Assembly: GCA_017599285.1 (NCBI GenBank)
Contig: JAGFXX010000001.1
Coordinates: forward strand, 1,054,001 to 1,118,000
Reading direction: 5' to 3'
Length of the DNA: 64,000 bases
From: Cereibacter azotoformans
Lineage (GTDB): Bacteria > Pseudomonadota > Alphaproteobacteria > Rhodobacterales > Rhodobacteraceae
The translations under genes and the position numbers were made by a program. The first letter of the stretch is position 1, and every line of letters starts with the position of its first letter. Below are positions 45,708-54,825 of this stretch, piece after piece. Under the pieces are notes generated by a model that worked only from the letters and a program-made list of their open reading frames with translations, did no database searches and was not told the origin of the DNA.

Positions 45708-47193
45708 GTTCAGCCTGAACAACGCGATCAGGCGGCCGCGTGACTGTAGCCGCGAGCGTGCTCCTGCCGGATCATCGCCAGAACGAGGGTAATGACGGCG
45801 GCAAGAAGCTTCCTCAGATGGGCGAGGATCTTGCGGATGTTGTGCCCGCAGCCGCAGAGGACGGCGAAGAGCGCATCGCCGAAGGTGCCTTGCAGAAAGC
45901 AGCGCGCGAGCCTTCCGTCGGCCTTCATGTGGCCGATCTCGGGCTCGATGCTGCTGCGTCGGCGGAGCGCCTTCGCGAGCGCCGGTGTCAGGCCGCGGCG
46001 GGTTCCGCTGATCAGGACCTGGGTGTGCTCGACGCCGTGGCCCTTGTAGCCGCGATCGACGACGGCGCGCTTGGGCGGGTGGCCGGTGAGGATGCCGACC
46101 TGCTCCAGGGCCTCGCCGAGGGTGTGGCCGTCGTAGGGGTTCCCCGGCAGCGACCGCATGCCGACGACGAAGCCGCCCTTCAGCGTGGTTGCGATGCTGA
46201 CCTTGGTGCCGAACTCGTATCGCACGCGGGCCTTGCCTTTCGAGATGCAGTCGACCTCGGGCTCGTGCAGTGAATAGATCTTGCCGGGATCCTTCGGCCG
46301 CTGGTGCAGCAGCCGCGAGACCAGCACGAGCTTGTCGAGCACACGCTCGCGCAGCGGCCCCTCGGGGATTTCGTCGAGCTGCCGCCGGATGTCCCGCATC
46401 ACGCGGCCGGTGTAACCCTTCAGCGTTCGCAACGCCTTGCGCATGCGCCGGAACTGCTTGGCATGGGCGTAACGCCCGACCTGCGCCGCCAGCCGCGGCG
46501 CAAGGCGCGCGTAGCTCTGCCGCAACTCGATGCCGGCGTCCCGGGCCAGGGCCACCAGTTGGCTGCGCGCCCGCTCGTAGAGCCGGGAGTCCGTCGGGTG
46601 CGAGATGTTCTTCTCCATCACGGTCGTGTCGATGGCGATCTCGTCCAGGCTCGCGTCCTCGACAGCACCCGATTCCCGCCCGGCCTCGATGGTCTTGGTC
46701 AGCAGCCACTCGACACCCTCTTCGCCGATCCGCTTCCGCCACCGGATGAGCGAGGTGGGATCGATCGGCGGCTTGTGCTGAAAGAAGGTCTCGCCGGTGA
46801 AGTGCTGAAAGTAAGGGTTCTCGACCCAGCGCGCGACCACAGCCTCGTCCGACAGCCGGAACGCGTGCTGCAGATAGAGCAGCCCCGCCACGAGTCGCGG
46901 CGATATCGCCGGTCGTCCGGTCGTCGACGGGAAGAACCCGGCCCATTCGCGTTCGAAGAACTCCCAGTCGATCAGGGCCGACAGCGTGACCAGCTCGTGA
47001 CGCATGTCGATCATGTCGACCAGGCGCGGCCGGAAGAGGTCGTTCTGCTCGGGAGGACGGGGACGGTGCTTCATGCGGCAGACCGAAATTGCAGGGTTCC
47101 GGGCAGAATCCTATGAAATCCTGCAGGCCATGGCGACAGAAACCTCGGGTTTATCGCCTTGGATCAACCGCTTCGCCGTTGTTCAGGCCGGAC
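45708..47193 (-). mobile_element. IS5-family-like insertion sequence
   Basis: The element is 1486 bp. Its ends match over 15 of 17 bases (GTTCAGCCTGAACAACG at the left, GTCCGGCCTGAACAACG as the complement of the right). A 6-bp TACTTG lies just outside both ends (45702-45707 and 47194-47199) and is the apparent target duplication. It carries one intact transposase gene and lies between ardC's upstream region and the reverse transcriptase gene. Confidence 0.85.
45728..47074 (-). CDS. IS5-family-like transposase
   Basis: This 448-aa DDE transposase begins MKHRPRPPEQNDLFRPRLVD and has the N-terminal block GRPAISPRLVAGLLYLQHAF. DDE-domain blocks are DEIAIDTTVMEKNISHPTD, GHPPKRAVVDRGYKGHGVEH and RRSSIEPEIGHMKADGRL with the final glutamate. 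It is full-length and probably active. The subgroup (IS1478-like) is a guess from its length and sequence. Confidence 0.9.
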   Translation of the reverse strand: MKHRPRPPEQNDLFRPRLVDMIDMRHELVTLSALIDWEFFEREWAGFFPSTTGRPAISPRLVAGLLYLQHAFRLSDEAVVARWVENPYFQHFTGETFFQHKPPIDPTSLIRWRKRIGEEGVEWLLTKTIEAGRESGAVEDASLDEIAIDTTVMEKNISHPTDSRLYERARSQLVALARDAGIELRQSYARLAPRLAAQVGRYAHAKQFRRMRKALRTLKGYTGRVMRDIRRQLDEIPEGPLRERVLDKLVLVSRLLHQRPKDPGKIYSLHEPEVDCISKGKARVRYEFGTKVSIATTLKGGFVVGMRSLPGNPYDGHTLGEALEQVGILTGHPPKRAVVDRGYKGHGVEHTQVLISGTRRGLTPALAKALRRRSSIEPEIGHMKADGRLARCFLQGTFGDALFAVLCGCGHNIRKILAHLRKLLAAVITLVLAMIRQEHARGYSHAAA

Positions 47194-47409
47194 TACTTGA
47201 GAAAAAAGTTCAGCCCACGGAGGGGCTACCGATCTGTCTGATCTGATTTTTCGCGCAAGGGACCGAAGGTGCAAGGCCGAGACTTTAGGCTCGGTTCACG
47301 AGTGCCCGGTCCGCCATGGTCGGATGCACCAAAAGTTCGGCCGTTTTCATTTTGCGGTTGAACCTCAATAGGTTACACTCAGAACAACTGATACGAGTAA
47401 GAGAAACCG

Positions 47410-49053
47410 ATGCCCCTGAAAGATGATCTTCTGAGACGCGGATATTTCCCAGAAAACTTGCCTCCCGCATTCTCAACATCCTCTATTGCCGACTACTTTC
47501 AACAAAACCCACCTCCAACGGCTTTCTTGAGCAGAAGTCGAACCCCTGTTCGGGCGGCCATCTATAATGCCTCAAAGCGCGGCATGACCCGCAGAGTATT
47601 TTCGGCTATACATCCTGTAACAGCGTATGATACCGCTCACTTCATTGAAGCAAGGTGGCAAGAAATCTCTGCCTTCTATGCTCGTGATTCAACTAGCTTC
47701 TCCGTACCTGAAATTGTCGCGGATTCAGATCGAGCACTCGTCATCAATTCACATGCGGCGCTCGAAGAGGAAAAGCTGCGAAGGCTGGCAAAATATCGGT
47801 TTGTAGCTTGCACCGATGTCGCCCGTTACTTTCATTCGATTTACACTCATTCACTTCCATGGGCTTTCCACGGAAAGGTCGCCTCGAAAGCCGACACGCA
47901 GCCGGACTCCGCTCAAGTGTTCTTCAATAGAGCAGACCAAGTCGTTCGCTGTGGCCAAGATAACCAAACTATTGGACTGCCCGTCGGACCTGACTCATCG
48001 CGAGTGTTCGCTGAGATAGTCGGCAAAGCTATAGATTTACAGTTTGCAACTCGGGCGCAGGGAATCGACTGTGCACTGATAAGGCATGTAGATGATGTCT
48101 GGATAGGCACGAACACTCACGCTGATGCAGAACGTGCTCTTTCTCACTACCGGGAGGCAATCCGATCATTTGAGTTGGATATAAACGAAGCCAAAACGAA
48201 AATACTTTCTGACGACTTTCGATTCACTGACGACTGGCCAATCGAACTTACAACGCGGCTTGAGTTTGCAATCAACTCCCCGAGATCACGGCGACCTGAA
48301 CGCCTTCGCTCCGTCTTCGAGCATGCATTTTCAATGGCCGTGAGCAACAATGACGACGCCATTTTAAAATATATCATCAGAAAACTGGATCAATATGAGC
48401 TGACGCAGTCTCATTGGTCTACGGTGGAGCCGTTCCTGAAGCGCACTGTGGTTCACTTTGGTCACGTCATCGACTATATCGCTCGCGTTCTCGTCTGGCG
48501 GCATCTTGTCCATGATGATCTAGACGTACCAGTTTGGTCTGCCATCCTGAGGGGGCTTCTCGAGCGTCACGGTCGACTTGGGAACGACAGTGAAGTCTGC
48601 TGGACCGTCTATACATGCATCCATCTTTCGATTCCAATTGAGGACGCCGTAGCCGCCGACATCATTCGCAACTGCGGGGCGCTTTCTATTTGTGCGATCC
48701 TCAACTGCGTTGCACTAAATCTCGTTGATGCAAACGCATTCACAATTGCCGAGCTACGACTTCAGGGCGAGAGCGCGAGGGGTCAGTTCTGGCCAGTCAT
48801 TCTAGAATGGCACTCGAGGCAATGGCCAAACCATGCCGCAATTGCAGTTGATCAAGACACCATTCTTTCTCTTGCAAATGGGCATGTGACAATCTTCGAT
48901 CCAACTGCGCGACCCGCTGTTTTCAGAGATGTCGAGGAAGCTGACTTTGACACCGTTCTGCGCGCAATTGAACCACGAACAAGTTTGTATGATGACGACG
49001 AAGAAGAAGAGGCTGAGGCCGATGATGATCAAGACATTGATGATATCTTCTAA
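47410..49053 (+). CDS. Abi/DRT-type antiphage reverse transcriptase
   Basis: The 547-aa protein has a reverse transcriptase core: LRRGYFPENLPPAFST at the start, motif A TDVARYFHSIYTHSLPWAFHGK (D136), motif B GLPVGPDSSRVFAEIVG (189-205), and motif C IRHVDDVWIG (D228, D229 replacing the usual YxDD with HVDD). The C-terminal 270 residues are helical and unknown, ending in a very acidic tail. This pattern matches RNA-directed DNA polymerases of the Abi/unknown-group class linked to phage defence, not retrons or group II introns; no maturase domain is present. The precise DRT group is not established. GC is lower than in the host. Confidence 0.82.
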   Translation: MPLKDDLLRRGYFPENLPPAFSTSSIADYFQQNPPPTAFLSRSRTPVRAAIYNASKRGMTRRVFSAIHPVTAYDTAHFIEARWQEISAFYARDSTSFSVPEIVADSDRALVINSHAALEEEKLRRLAKYRFVACTDVARYFHSIYTHSLPWAFHGKVASKADTQPDSAQVFFNRADQVVRCGQDNQTIGLPVGPDSSRVFAEIVGKAIDLQFATRAQGIDCALIRHVDDVWIGTNTHADAERALSHYREAIRSFELDINEAKTKILSDDFRFTDDWPIELTTRLEFAINSPRSRRPERLRSVFEHAFSMAVSNNDDAILKYIIRKLDQYELTQSHWSTVEPFLKRTVVHFGHVIDYIARVLVWRHLVHDDLDVPVWSAILRGLLERHGRLGNDSEVCWTVYTCIHLSIPIEDAVAADIIRNCGALSICAILNCVALNLVDANAFTIAELRLQGESARGQFWPVILEWHSRQWPNHAAIAVDQDTILSLANGHVTIFDPTARPAVFRDVEEADFDTVLRAIEPRTSLYDDDEEEEAEADDDQDIDDIF

Positions 49054-49571
49054 AGACACGCTGTTGTCAGGCTTTTAGACCGGAAGGCGTTCGTTTAGGG
49101 TCTCCAGCCGACGCGCGGGTCCACCGGAACATACCAGATTTCCCTGACCTGAGTATCACTGCTGTGAGGCGTCGGGTCCGCATCACGCACGCGAAAAGTG
49201 GTAGGAATGTTAACGGAGTTGCCGAAAATGAGGGCATGCTGCTTTGGCAACGATGGTAAACGCCTTAATACGGTCTCCGAGATAAATGGAGTCATTTGAC
49301 GTATCTGTGAAAGGTCGTCGGGATTCTGAATTCTGTGGACTATGAAGTTGCTGCATTGAGAAAGAACGGTTCGTGAGAGTTCGCTTGGCCTCTGCGAAGC
49401 CACAATCAGAAAGGCTCCATACTTCCTCCCCTCTTTCGCGAGTCTTTGGAAAATGACACCTGCATCTATTGCAAAGCGGCTTGGCTTCTCCGAGATATAT
49501 CGGTAATCCTCCCCAAGGTTAGAGGGATGCGGAAGTAGAATTTTCTCGGCAGGATGGACGAGGAGATTCCG

Positions 49572-49835
49572 ATGAAGAAGAGCCGTTTCACCGAAGCCCA
49601 GATCATGGGCGTGCTGCGTCAGGCGGAGGGCGGTTTGGCCGTGGCCGAACTGTGCCGCGAGCATGGGATCAGCAGCGCGACGTTCTACAAGTGGCGGGCG
49701 AAGTATGGCGGCATGGACGCGTCCATGATGAGCCAGATGAAGGCCCTCGAGGACGAGAACCGGCGGCTGAAGCGCATGTTCGCCGACCTGAGTATGCAGG
49801 CCGACCTGCTTCGCGAGGCCCTTGGAAAAAAGTGA
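49572..49835 (+). CDS. IS3-family transposase OrfA
   Basis: This 87-aa helix-turn-helix and leucine-zipper protein ([55 protein letters not shown]) recognises the IS ends. AGGAG precedes the ATG. Its end overlaps orfB, and a run AAAAAAG (49826-49832) near the end fits -1 frameshifting that makes the OrfAB transposase. Confidence 0.95.
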   Translation: MKKSRFTEAQIMGVLRQAEGGLAVAELCREHGISSATFYKWRAKYGGMDASMMSQMKALEDENRRLKRMFADLSMQADLLREALGKK

Positions 49836-50659
49836 CGCGGCCAGCTCAGCGCCGCGAGCTGGCCGAGAAGGCGGTGGCGACGAAGGGTGTGAGCATCGCG
49901 CTGGCCTGCCGGGCGTTTGGCGTCAGCGAGACCTGTTTCCGCTACAGCCCGAAGCGCGACGAAGAGAACGAGATGATCGCAGACCTGCTGGTCGGGCTGA
50001 CCAATGTCCACAAGACCTGGGGGTTCGGGCTGTGTTTCCTGCACCTGCGGAACGTCAAAGGGCACGTCTGGAACCACAAGCGGGTCCATCGGATCTACTG
50101 CGAACTGGAACTGAACCTGCGCATCAAGCCGCGGCGACGGCTGAAGCGGGAGAAGCCCGAGGAACTGGCCGTGCCCGAGGCGCCGAACCTGGTCTGGTCG
50201 ATGGATTTCATGGCCGATCGGCTGGCGGATGGGCGGCAGTTCCGGCTGTTGAACGTGCTGGACGACTTCAACCGCGAAGGTCTGGGTATCGAGGTCGACT
50301 TCTCGCTGCCCGCCGAGCGGGTCGTCCGGTCGCTGAACCAGATCATCGAGTGGCGCGGCAAGCCCTTGGCGATCAGGGTGGACAACGGCCCGGAATACGT
50401 CAGTTCCACGCTGATGACCTGGGCTTCGAAGCAGGGCATCGCCCTGACCTACATCCAGCCCGGCAAGCCGCAGCAGAACGCTTACGTCGAGCGCTACAAC
50501 CGGACGGTCCGGCATGAATGGCTGGACCTCTACATCTTTGAAACCATCGAGGAAGTGCAGCAGATCGCCACCGAATGGCTCTGGAACTACAACAATGAAC
50601 GCCCCAACATGGGCATCGGCGGGGTCACACCTGCCATGAAGCTGAAGATGGCCGCGTGA
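49832..50659 (+). CDS. IS3-family transposase OrfB
   Basis: This 275-aa integrase-core protein has DDE residues in [22 protein letters not shown] and [17 protein letters not shown]. The GTG at 49832 overlaps the orfA stop; the product is probably made as an OrfAB fusion through the A6G slippery run. It is full-length. Confidence 0.93.
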   Translation: MTRPAQRRELAEKAVATKGVSIALACRAFGVSETCFRYSPKRDEENEMIADLLVGLTNVHKTWGFGLCFLHLRNVKGHVWNHKRVHRIYCELELNLRIKPRRRLKREKPEELAVPEAPNLVWSMDFMADRLADGRQFRLLNVLDDFNREGLGIEVDFSLPAERVVRSLNQIIEWRGKPLAIRVDNGPEYVSSTLMTWASKQGIALTYIQPGKPQQNAYVERYNRTVRHEWLDLYIFETIEEVQQIATEWLWNYNNERPNMGIGGVTPAMKLKMAA

Positions 50660-52333
50660 ATTCTACGGCCGGATCCCGCTAAAACCGGGAGGATTACCTA
50701 TCGATGCGCCTCTTCTAAGATCAAATGAACAGGCATGGCATTGCGCGGATCGGTTCTGCGCATGCGATCAAAGATTAGCCGAGCAACAACTGCTGAGGCA
50801 AGCTCTACGATTTCATCTGCAGCATCGTTGAGGTCGATGATACATATCTGACGTTCTTTCTTGTATCGCGCACCGTCAACAGTGATGCCAAGAAGACGAT
50901 TCACGTAATGAGTTGGCTCACGGTCATGGTCTTGCATCGCATTGACGTCCGCCCTAAGGAAATCATAGTCGGGGTTGTCGACCACCGATTTTAGCCGGGT
51001 AACCAACTGGGAGCAGTATTCTCGAATCTGTTTGTTCCCACTTGCCTCCTCGTAGAAAAGTGCCAAGTCGAGTGCAGACTGGAGCCGCTCAAATGAGAAT
51101 GGACGATTTCCGTAGCTCGGAAGCACGGGCTCACCCTGAACATGCCCCTTCAAAAGCTCAAGGAGCGCATCAAAATTAACCGACGTTTCCCTTCCCTGGC
51201 CATCCTTGAACTGCCCAAAGTGAATATACAGTCCCTTTGAGACTGTGGCTCTAGAAATCTCCTTGGTTGCAAAGACATTCAGAAGCGCATGGATACGATC
51301 GGCTTTACTCGGCGAGCTAGCATCACCGTGCAAGATTGAGAGGATGATCTTCGCCAACACGTGGTTTCGGATAGTCTTGAGGTCACCATCCCCCTCACAA
51401 CCTTCAACAACTTCTTGCTCAGGCATCTCCTGAAACAGCGTTGTCAGACCAAGTGCAGTTCTGAGCGCAGGTAGTTGTGACTTTTCGCTTGCCCTCAAGA
51501 GCAGCGCCCACTCCTCGACATTCATGAACCAATGAGGGAGCCTGAACCTATCCTTGATCTCTGCCCCTTGTCTTTTCCCAGAAGGGTCAGAGATTGGCGT
51601 ATGCGGCTCAGTTGCCTTGAGATAGCATGACTTGATCCAAGTTGGGATATTGTCTAGCGCTCGTCGATACTCACCGTTCACGTCAAATATGACGAAGGCT
51701 GCACCAATTGCGGCAAAGGCCTCAGCTTTCATGAACACGGATTGGAAGATCGTTGCTACCGTGCAGGATTTTCCGCTTCCCGTATTCCCAAGTATGGCAA
51801 CATGCCCACCAAACAGTTCATCAAGCCTTGATTTGACAGGATAGCCTTTAAAAACTGAAGAAGTACCAATCTCGATTGTATGAGGAACAGTTCCTTGTCG
51901 CTTCTTGCCGACACAATCTTCCTTGACTGTAATATCTGCCGGCAGTTCCACGTTGAAAATTCTATCAAGGTCTTCATCTCTTGCATAAAGCGCATCTGCA
52001 TAAAGAGGCGGAAAAGTTGAAACCCCAAAGCGAAAGCTCCCGGTTTGCATCGGCATTGAACCGACGGGAACAGCATCGAGGAACTTTGCCGAAGACGCCT
52101 TGTCCATCTCTTTGGATGTAGCGCGAGCCGCGCCGTTGTCTTTTTCGCGCAAGCCTATGACTTCTAGGACGACATACTCGGCATGCATCGGAACCATTAG
52201 GTATGATCCCAACGTTGCAACGTAGTGGACGTCATCAAATCCCACGACTGTAAAGTTGTCGCTACCTCGATGCAACTCGACAACAATATGGTCAGCAGCG
52301 ACGCCGGTGATCTTGCCAATGGCACGGCTTACT

Positions 52334-53614
52334 TCACTCCGCCCCATCATGAATATCCTGGTTCTTGGAGATGAGCTGTTGCAACACTTTTTCTATCGCC
52401 TGGTCAACTTTCTGGTCGGCACTAGTTGGCAGCAGACTATTGACGATCCCGTCAAAATAGTGAGCTTTCTTGCTGGCATCTCTGCCTTCGCCCCAAATAA
52501 ACCAAATGCGGGGGTCTCCTAGCGCGGAAAGCTGGCGAGTTACATCATTTGTATCGGGGTCAATGAACGCAATGAGTCTGAAGCTGGGCAACGTTAATCC
52601 TTGAAAAATTATGTTGTTCACATGCTCATCACCAAAGCTAAATCCCATAACGACCAAAACGCTTTGGTCCTGAATCACTTGCCTCTGGAATTCGCGAAAC
52701 ATATCAGAATACGGCGATCCAAAGCTTGCGGTCTGCTTTGATGGAGTTGGGTAAATCATAACCCGATCTTTTGAAGGATCGAGGGGAGCGTGGGACTCGC
52801 GAATGGGATATAAGCCCGTGCTTTCTTCAATCCAATTTACTGAGCCATGTAATTTGCAGAAGTGTACGAAGCCGTCGACAGCGGCCCAGCGACGAGACGT
52901 GATGTCTAGTTGTTCGGCCAGCGCGAACCTGTATGTCGCAGGATTAAACCTACGTTCAACCGTTCCTGAGAATCCATTGGAGTACGATACGCCCGAGCGA
53001 TCCATCGCGCGTTCGTTAAAAAGATCATAATTGGTCGTGAATATCCAGGGAGGCGCAAGTCCCCGTGCTCGTGTGGCCAATGACTGATAAAACTTCTGAT
53101 AGAGAATTACGACGCTGTCGTTGTCAGTGACATATGCGCCGGTCGTGCACTTCTTAAGTATGAATTTTTTGATATCGACGATAATTTTATCGACGAACGA
53201 GGCTGCTTCGTAAAATTCCTTCTTGTCACTCGCTCTGCAAAACTGACTGGCGTTCATGAGAACCGCCATCATCTGCTCCAGATTTGTCCGAGTGTTATCT
53301 GCGCACAAATCGATCCCAAGTTTCTGGTAGAGCTCGTGAGTTCGCTCAGAGTTTACAAAAGTATGGGTCGCGCCATCCTCTGGTATTGCTGTGATGAGAG
53401 CATGAAATTCTTTGGCTAGTGGTCCCATGGTGGGAATTCCAAGCTCCTCATCACCCTCCCGTAGCGACGAGCACCCAGACCCAAGAAGGAACGATAGGTT
53501 TTTTGCCCCAAAGACTTCAGCCAACTGACGGCGGATAGATTCTGCCCTCTCGTCCCAAGATACGTCGTCTTTGAGCTTCTCAAATTCGTTGCGGCTTCCT
53601 TTCAAGAATCTCAT
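52334..53614 (-). CDS. SIR2-domain protein (HerA partner)
   Basis: The 426-aa protein has a SIR2-like NAD-binding domain: NLSFLLGSGCS (GSG at 45-47), IFTTNYDLFN (catalytic Asn195) and FCKLHGSVNW (catalytic His256), then VVMGFSFGDEHVNNI near residue 325. In HerA-SIR2 systems such proteins destroy NAD when infection is sensed, stopping growth. Its ATG overlaps the GIY-YIG stop as ATGA, and its end overlaps the HerA start. With HerA split, it is unclear whether it still works or is toxic alone. Confidence 0.88.
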   Translation of the reverse strand: MRFLKGSRNEFEKLKDDVSWDERAESIRRQLAEVFGAKNLSFLLGSGCSSLREGDEELGIPTMGPLAKEFHALITAIPEDGATHTFVNSERTHELYQKLGIDLCADNTRTNLEQMMAVLMNASQFCRASDKKEFYEAASFVDKIIVDIKKFILKKCTTGAYVTDNDSVVILYQKFYQSLATRARGLAPPWIFTTNYDLFNERAMDRSGVSYSNGFSGTVERRFNPATYRFALAEQLDITSRRWAAVDGFVHFCKLHGSVNWIEESTGLYPIRESHAPLDPSKDRVMIYPTPSKQTASFGSPYSDMFREFQRQVIQDQSVLVVMGFSFGDEHVNNIIFQGLTLPSFRLIAFIDPDTNDVTRQLSALGDPRIWFIWGEGRDASKKAHYFDGIVNSLLPTSADQKVDQAIEKVLQQLISKNQDIHDGAE

Positions 53615-54825
53615 GTTTTTTGTTCCGACACTTGTATGAATGCGGCGGTATGAGGATCATAACGGAAGCCTGAAATCTTCCCATCTTTAATTTTTTGCAC
53701 AGCCTCGTCGATAGCAAAAAGAGGCACTAGAAACCACTCGCGCGGAACAATCGGATGCCCGAAACGATCTTTGATCTCTATATCTAGCCTTGCGGGCTCA
53801 AAAATACGATGGATCAAATTCTCCAGCTTGATGCGGCTTATGTTGAAGAGTTCGTAGGTGGCGACAATTTCGACATCGGCCATTAGGAAAGTGGCGTCGA
53901 GCTTGGCATTCGCGATGCGGCGCTGAATCTTCCCCCCAGTCACGCCAATCTTATGCAAAATCGTTCGATTGGCTGAGACGGTAGGATGGTCCGATTTGCT
54001 CCGAAGGACATAGACTGTACCGCTGGCCAAGTCAGTCTCTTCGGCCTGATCTGAAAATAATGGTCCAGCGGTGGGTTCAGATATCCGGCGGCTGGTTTCA
54101 TCCTTGTAGATCGCGCGCTGGAGGGAACGGAGAAGAATATTGCTTTCAGTTCCGTTTGAGTAGATCACCCGAAGCCGCGCGTCAGTTTCTCCGTTTGGAG
54201 CCTTGATGGGATCGCCAACTTCAGCGATGTAGAGAGTTTGCCCTCCCAGGATAAAAAACTCTCCCGCCCTGATGTCTGTTTTGAGGAAGCCCGCGTCCTT
54301 CCGTATGACGCGAGATACACGGACGCCTTGTTCCAGTTCCTTTTTCGTCTTTTCAAATAGTGGCTTGAATTGATCGAAGTCCTCGCAACGCTCCCGGTTG
54401 GCGATCTCCTCGGCGGCTCGTTTCTCGGCGCTGGATCGAACGTGCCGAAGCTCGGAGATATCTGCCTGTTCTTCCTCGACGCCCAGTGCTGCCAAGAGCG
54501 CGTCATCGTCGAGGTCGTCTTCTGCGGCGGCGCTGCCCAGCCCGTGACCAGCCAACAACCCTTGATGATCGAGCCCTTCCAAGAGTGCCCGGCATTCGTC
54601 GAGGTCGCGCATCCGATCTAGGCGCACAGCATAGAGTCGCTCGAAGATATCCAAGCCTTCGCCGTGACGCGGCGCTTGACCGTGTTCCTCCACGAAGCGC
54701 TGAACCTCTTCGAATCCAGCGATGATGCGCTCTTCTCGTGGTGTCCGACTGCCAGCCTTGGCAATCTCGACCTCGATACCCAGTTCGTCGAGAAGGGCAC
54801 TGTCCTCTTCAGTAAATTTAGCCAC
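53611..54825 (-). CDS. GIY-YIG nuclease family protein
   Basis: The 404-aa protein has a helical acidic N-terminus (1-125), a middle region of unknown type (170-245; FFILGGQTLYIAEVGDP), and a C-terminal GIY-YIG-type domain of the T5orf172/MUG113 kind: TVYVLRSKSDHPTV (270-283), HKIGVTGGKIQRRIANA (291-307) and the glutamate block LENLIHRIFEPARLDIE (334-350). The family cleaves DNA or binds nucleic acids. GTG 54825 has GGAGG seven bases upstream. It overlaps the helicase stop by 8 bases and the SIR2 start by 4. It is likely the nuclease of the operon. Confidence 0.83.
   Translation of the reverse strand: MAKFTEEDSALLDELGIEVEIAKAGSRTPREERIIAGFEEVQRFVEEHGQAPRHGEGLDIFERLYAVRLDRMRDLDECRALLEGLDHQGLLAGHGLGSAAAEDDLDDDALLAALGVEEEQADISELRHVRSSAEKRAAEEIANRERCEDFDQFKPLFEKTKKELEQGVRVSRVIRKDAGFLKTDIRAGEFFILGGQTLYIAEVGDPIKAPNGETDARLRVIYSNGTESNILLRSLQRAIYKDETSRRISEPTAGPLFSDQAEETDLASGTVYVLRSKSDHPTVSANRTILHKIGVTGGKIQRRIANAKLDATFLMADVEIVATYELFNISRIKLENLIHRIFEPARLDIEIKDRFGHPIVPREWFLVPLFAIDEAVQKIKDGKISGFRYDPHTAAFIQVSEQKT

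Larger units (their letters stand above)
49502..50698 (+). mobile_element. IS3-family (IS407-like) insertion sequence
   Basis: The element is 1197 bp. Its ends both begin GGTAATCCTCCC when read inward, and the 4-bp TATC flanks both sides (49498-49501 and 50699-50702). It carries overlapping orfA and orfB of the IS3 family. A 4-bp duplication is typical of the IS407 subgroup. Both genes look intact, so the insertion may be recent. Confidence 0.93.
49095..52350 (-). pseudogene. HerA-type ATPase, split by an IS3-family element
   Basis: The intact gene would encode about 684 residues of the HerA/DUF87 ATPase family, the ATPase partner of SIR2 in HerA-SIR2 systems. Its N-terminal 550 residues (52350-50698) include Walker A GNTGSGKS (188-195) and Walker B LILEEAHR (543-550). 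The remaining 134 residues (49499-49095) continue YISEKPSRFAIDAG, then EGRKYGAFLIVASQRPSELS and ILSQCSNF-type HerA blocks. The element at 49502-50698 lies between Arg550 and Tyr551 and creates a TAG stop at the junction. Removing it and one copy of TATC restores the frame exactly. The ATG overlaps the SIR2 gene by 17 bases. Confidence 0.9.

Noticed and set aside
47228..47409. Retron-type non-coding RNA before the reverse transcriptase
   Set aside because: I could not find the paired a1/a2 ends or an msr-msd fold; the protein also lacks retron-type motif spacing.
49500..49664. N-terminal part of the frame that ends in the HerA tail
   Set aside because: These 55 residues come from the left end of the IS3 element read backwards, not from HerA.
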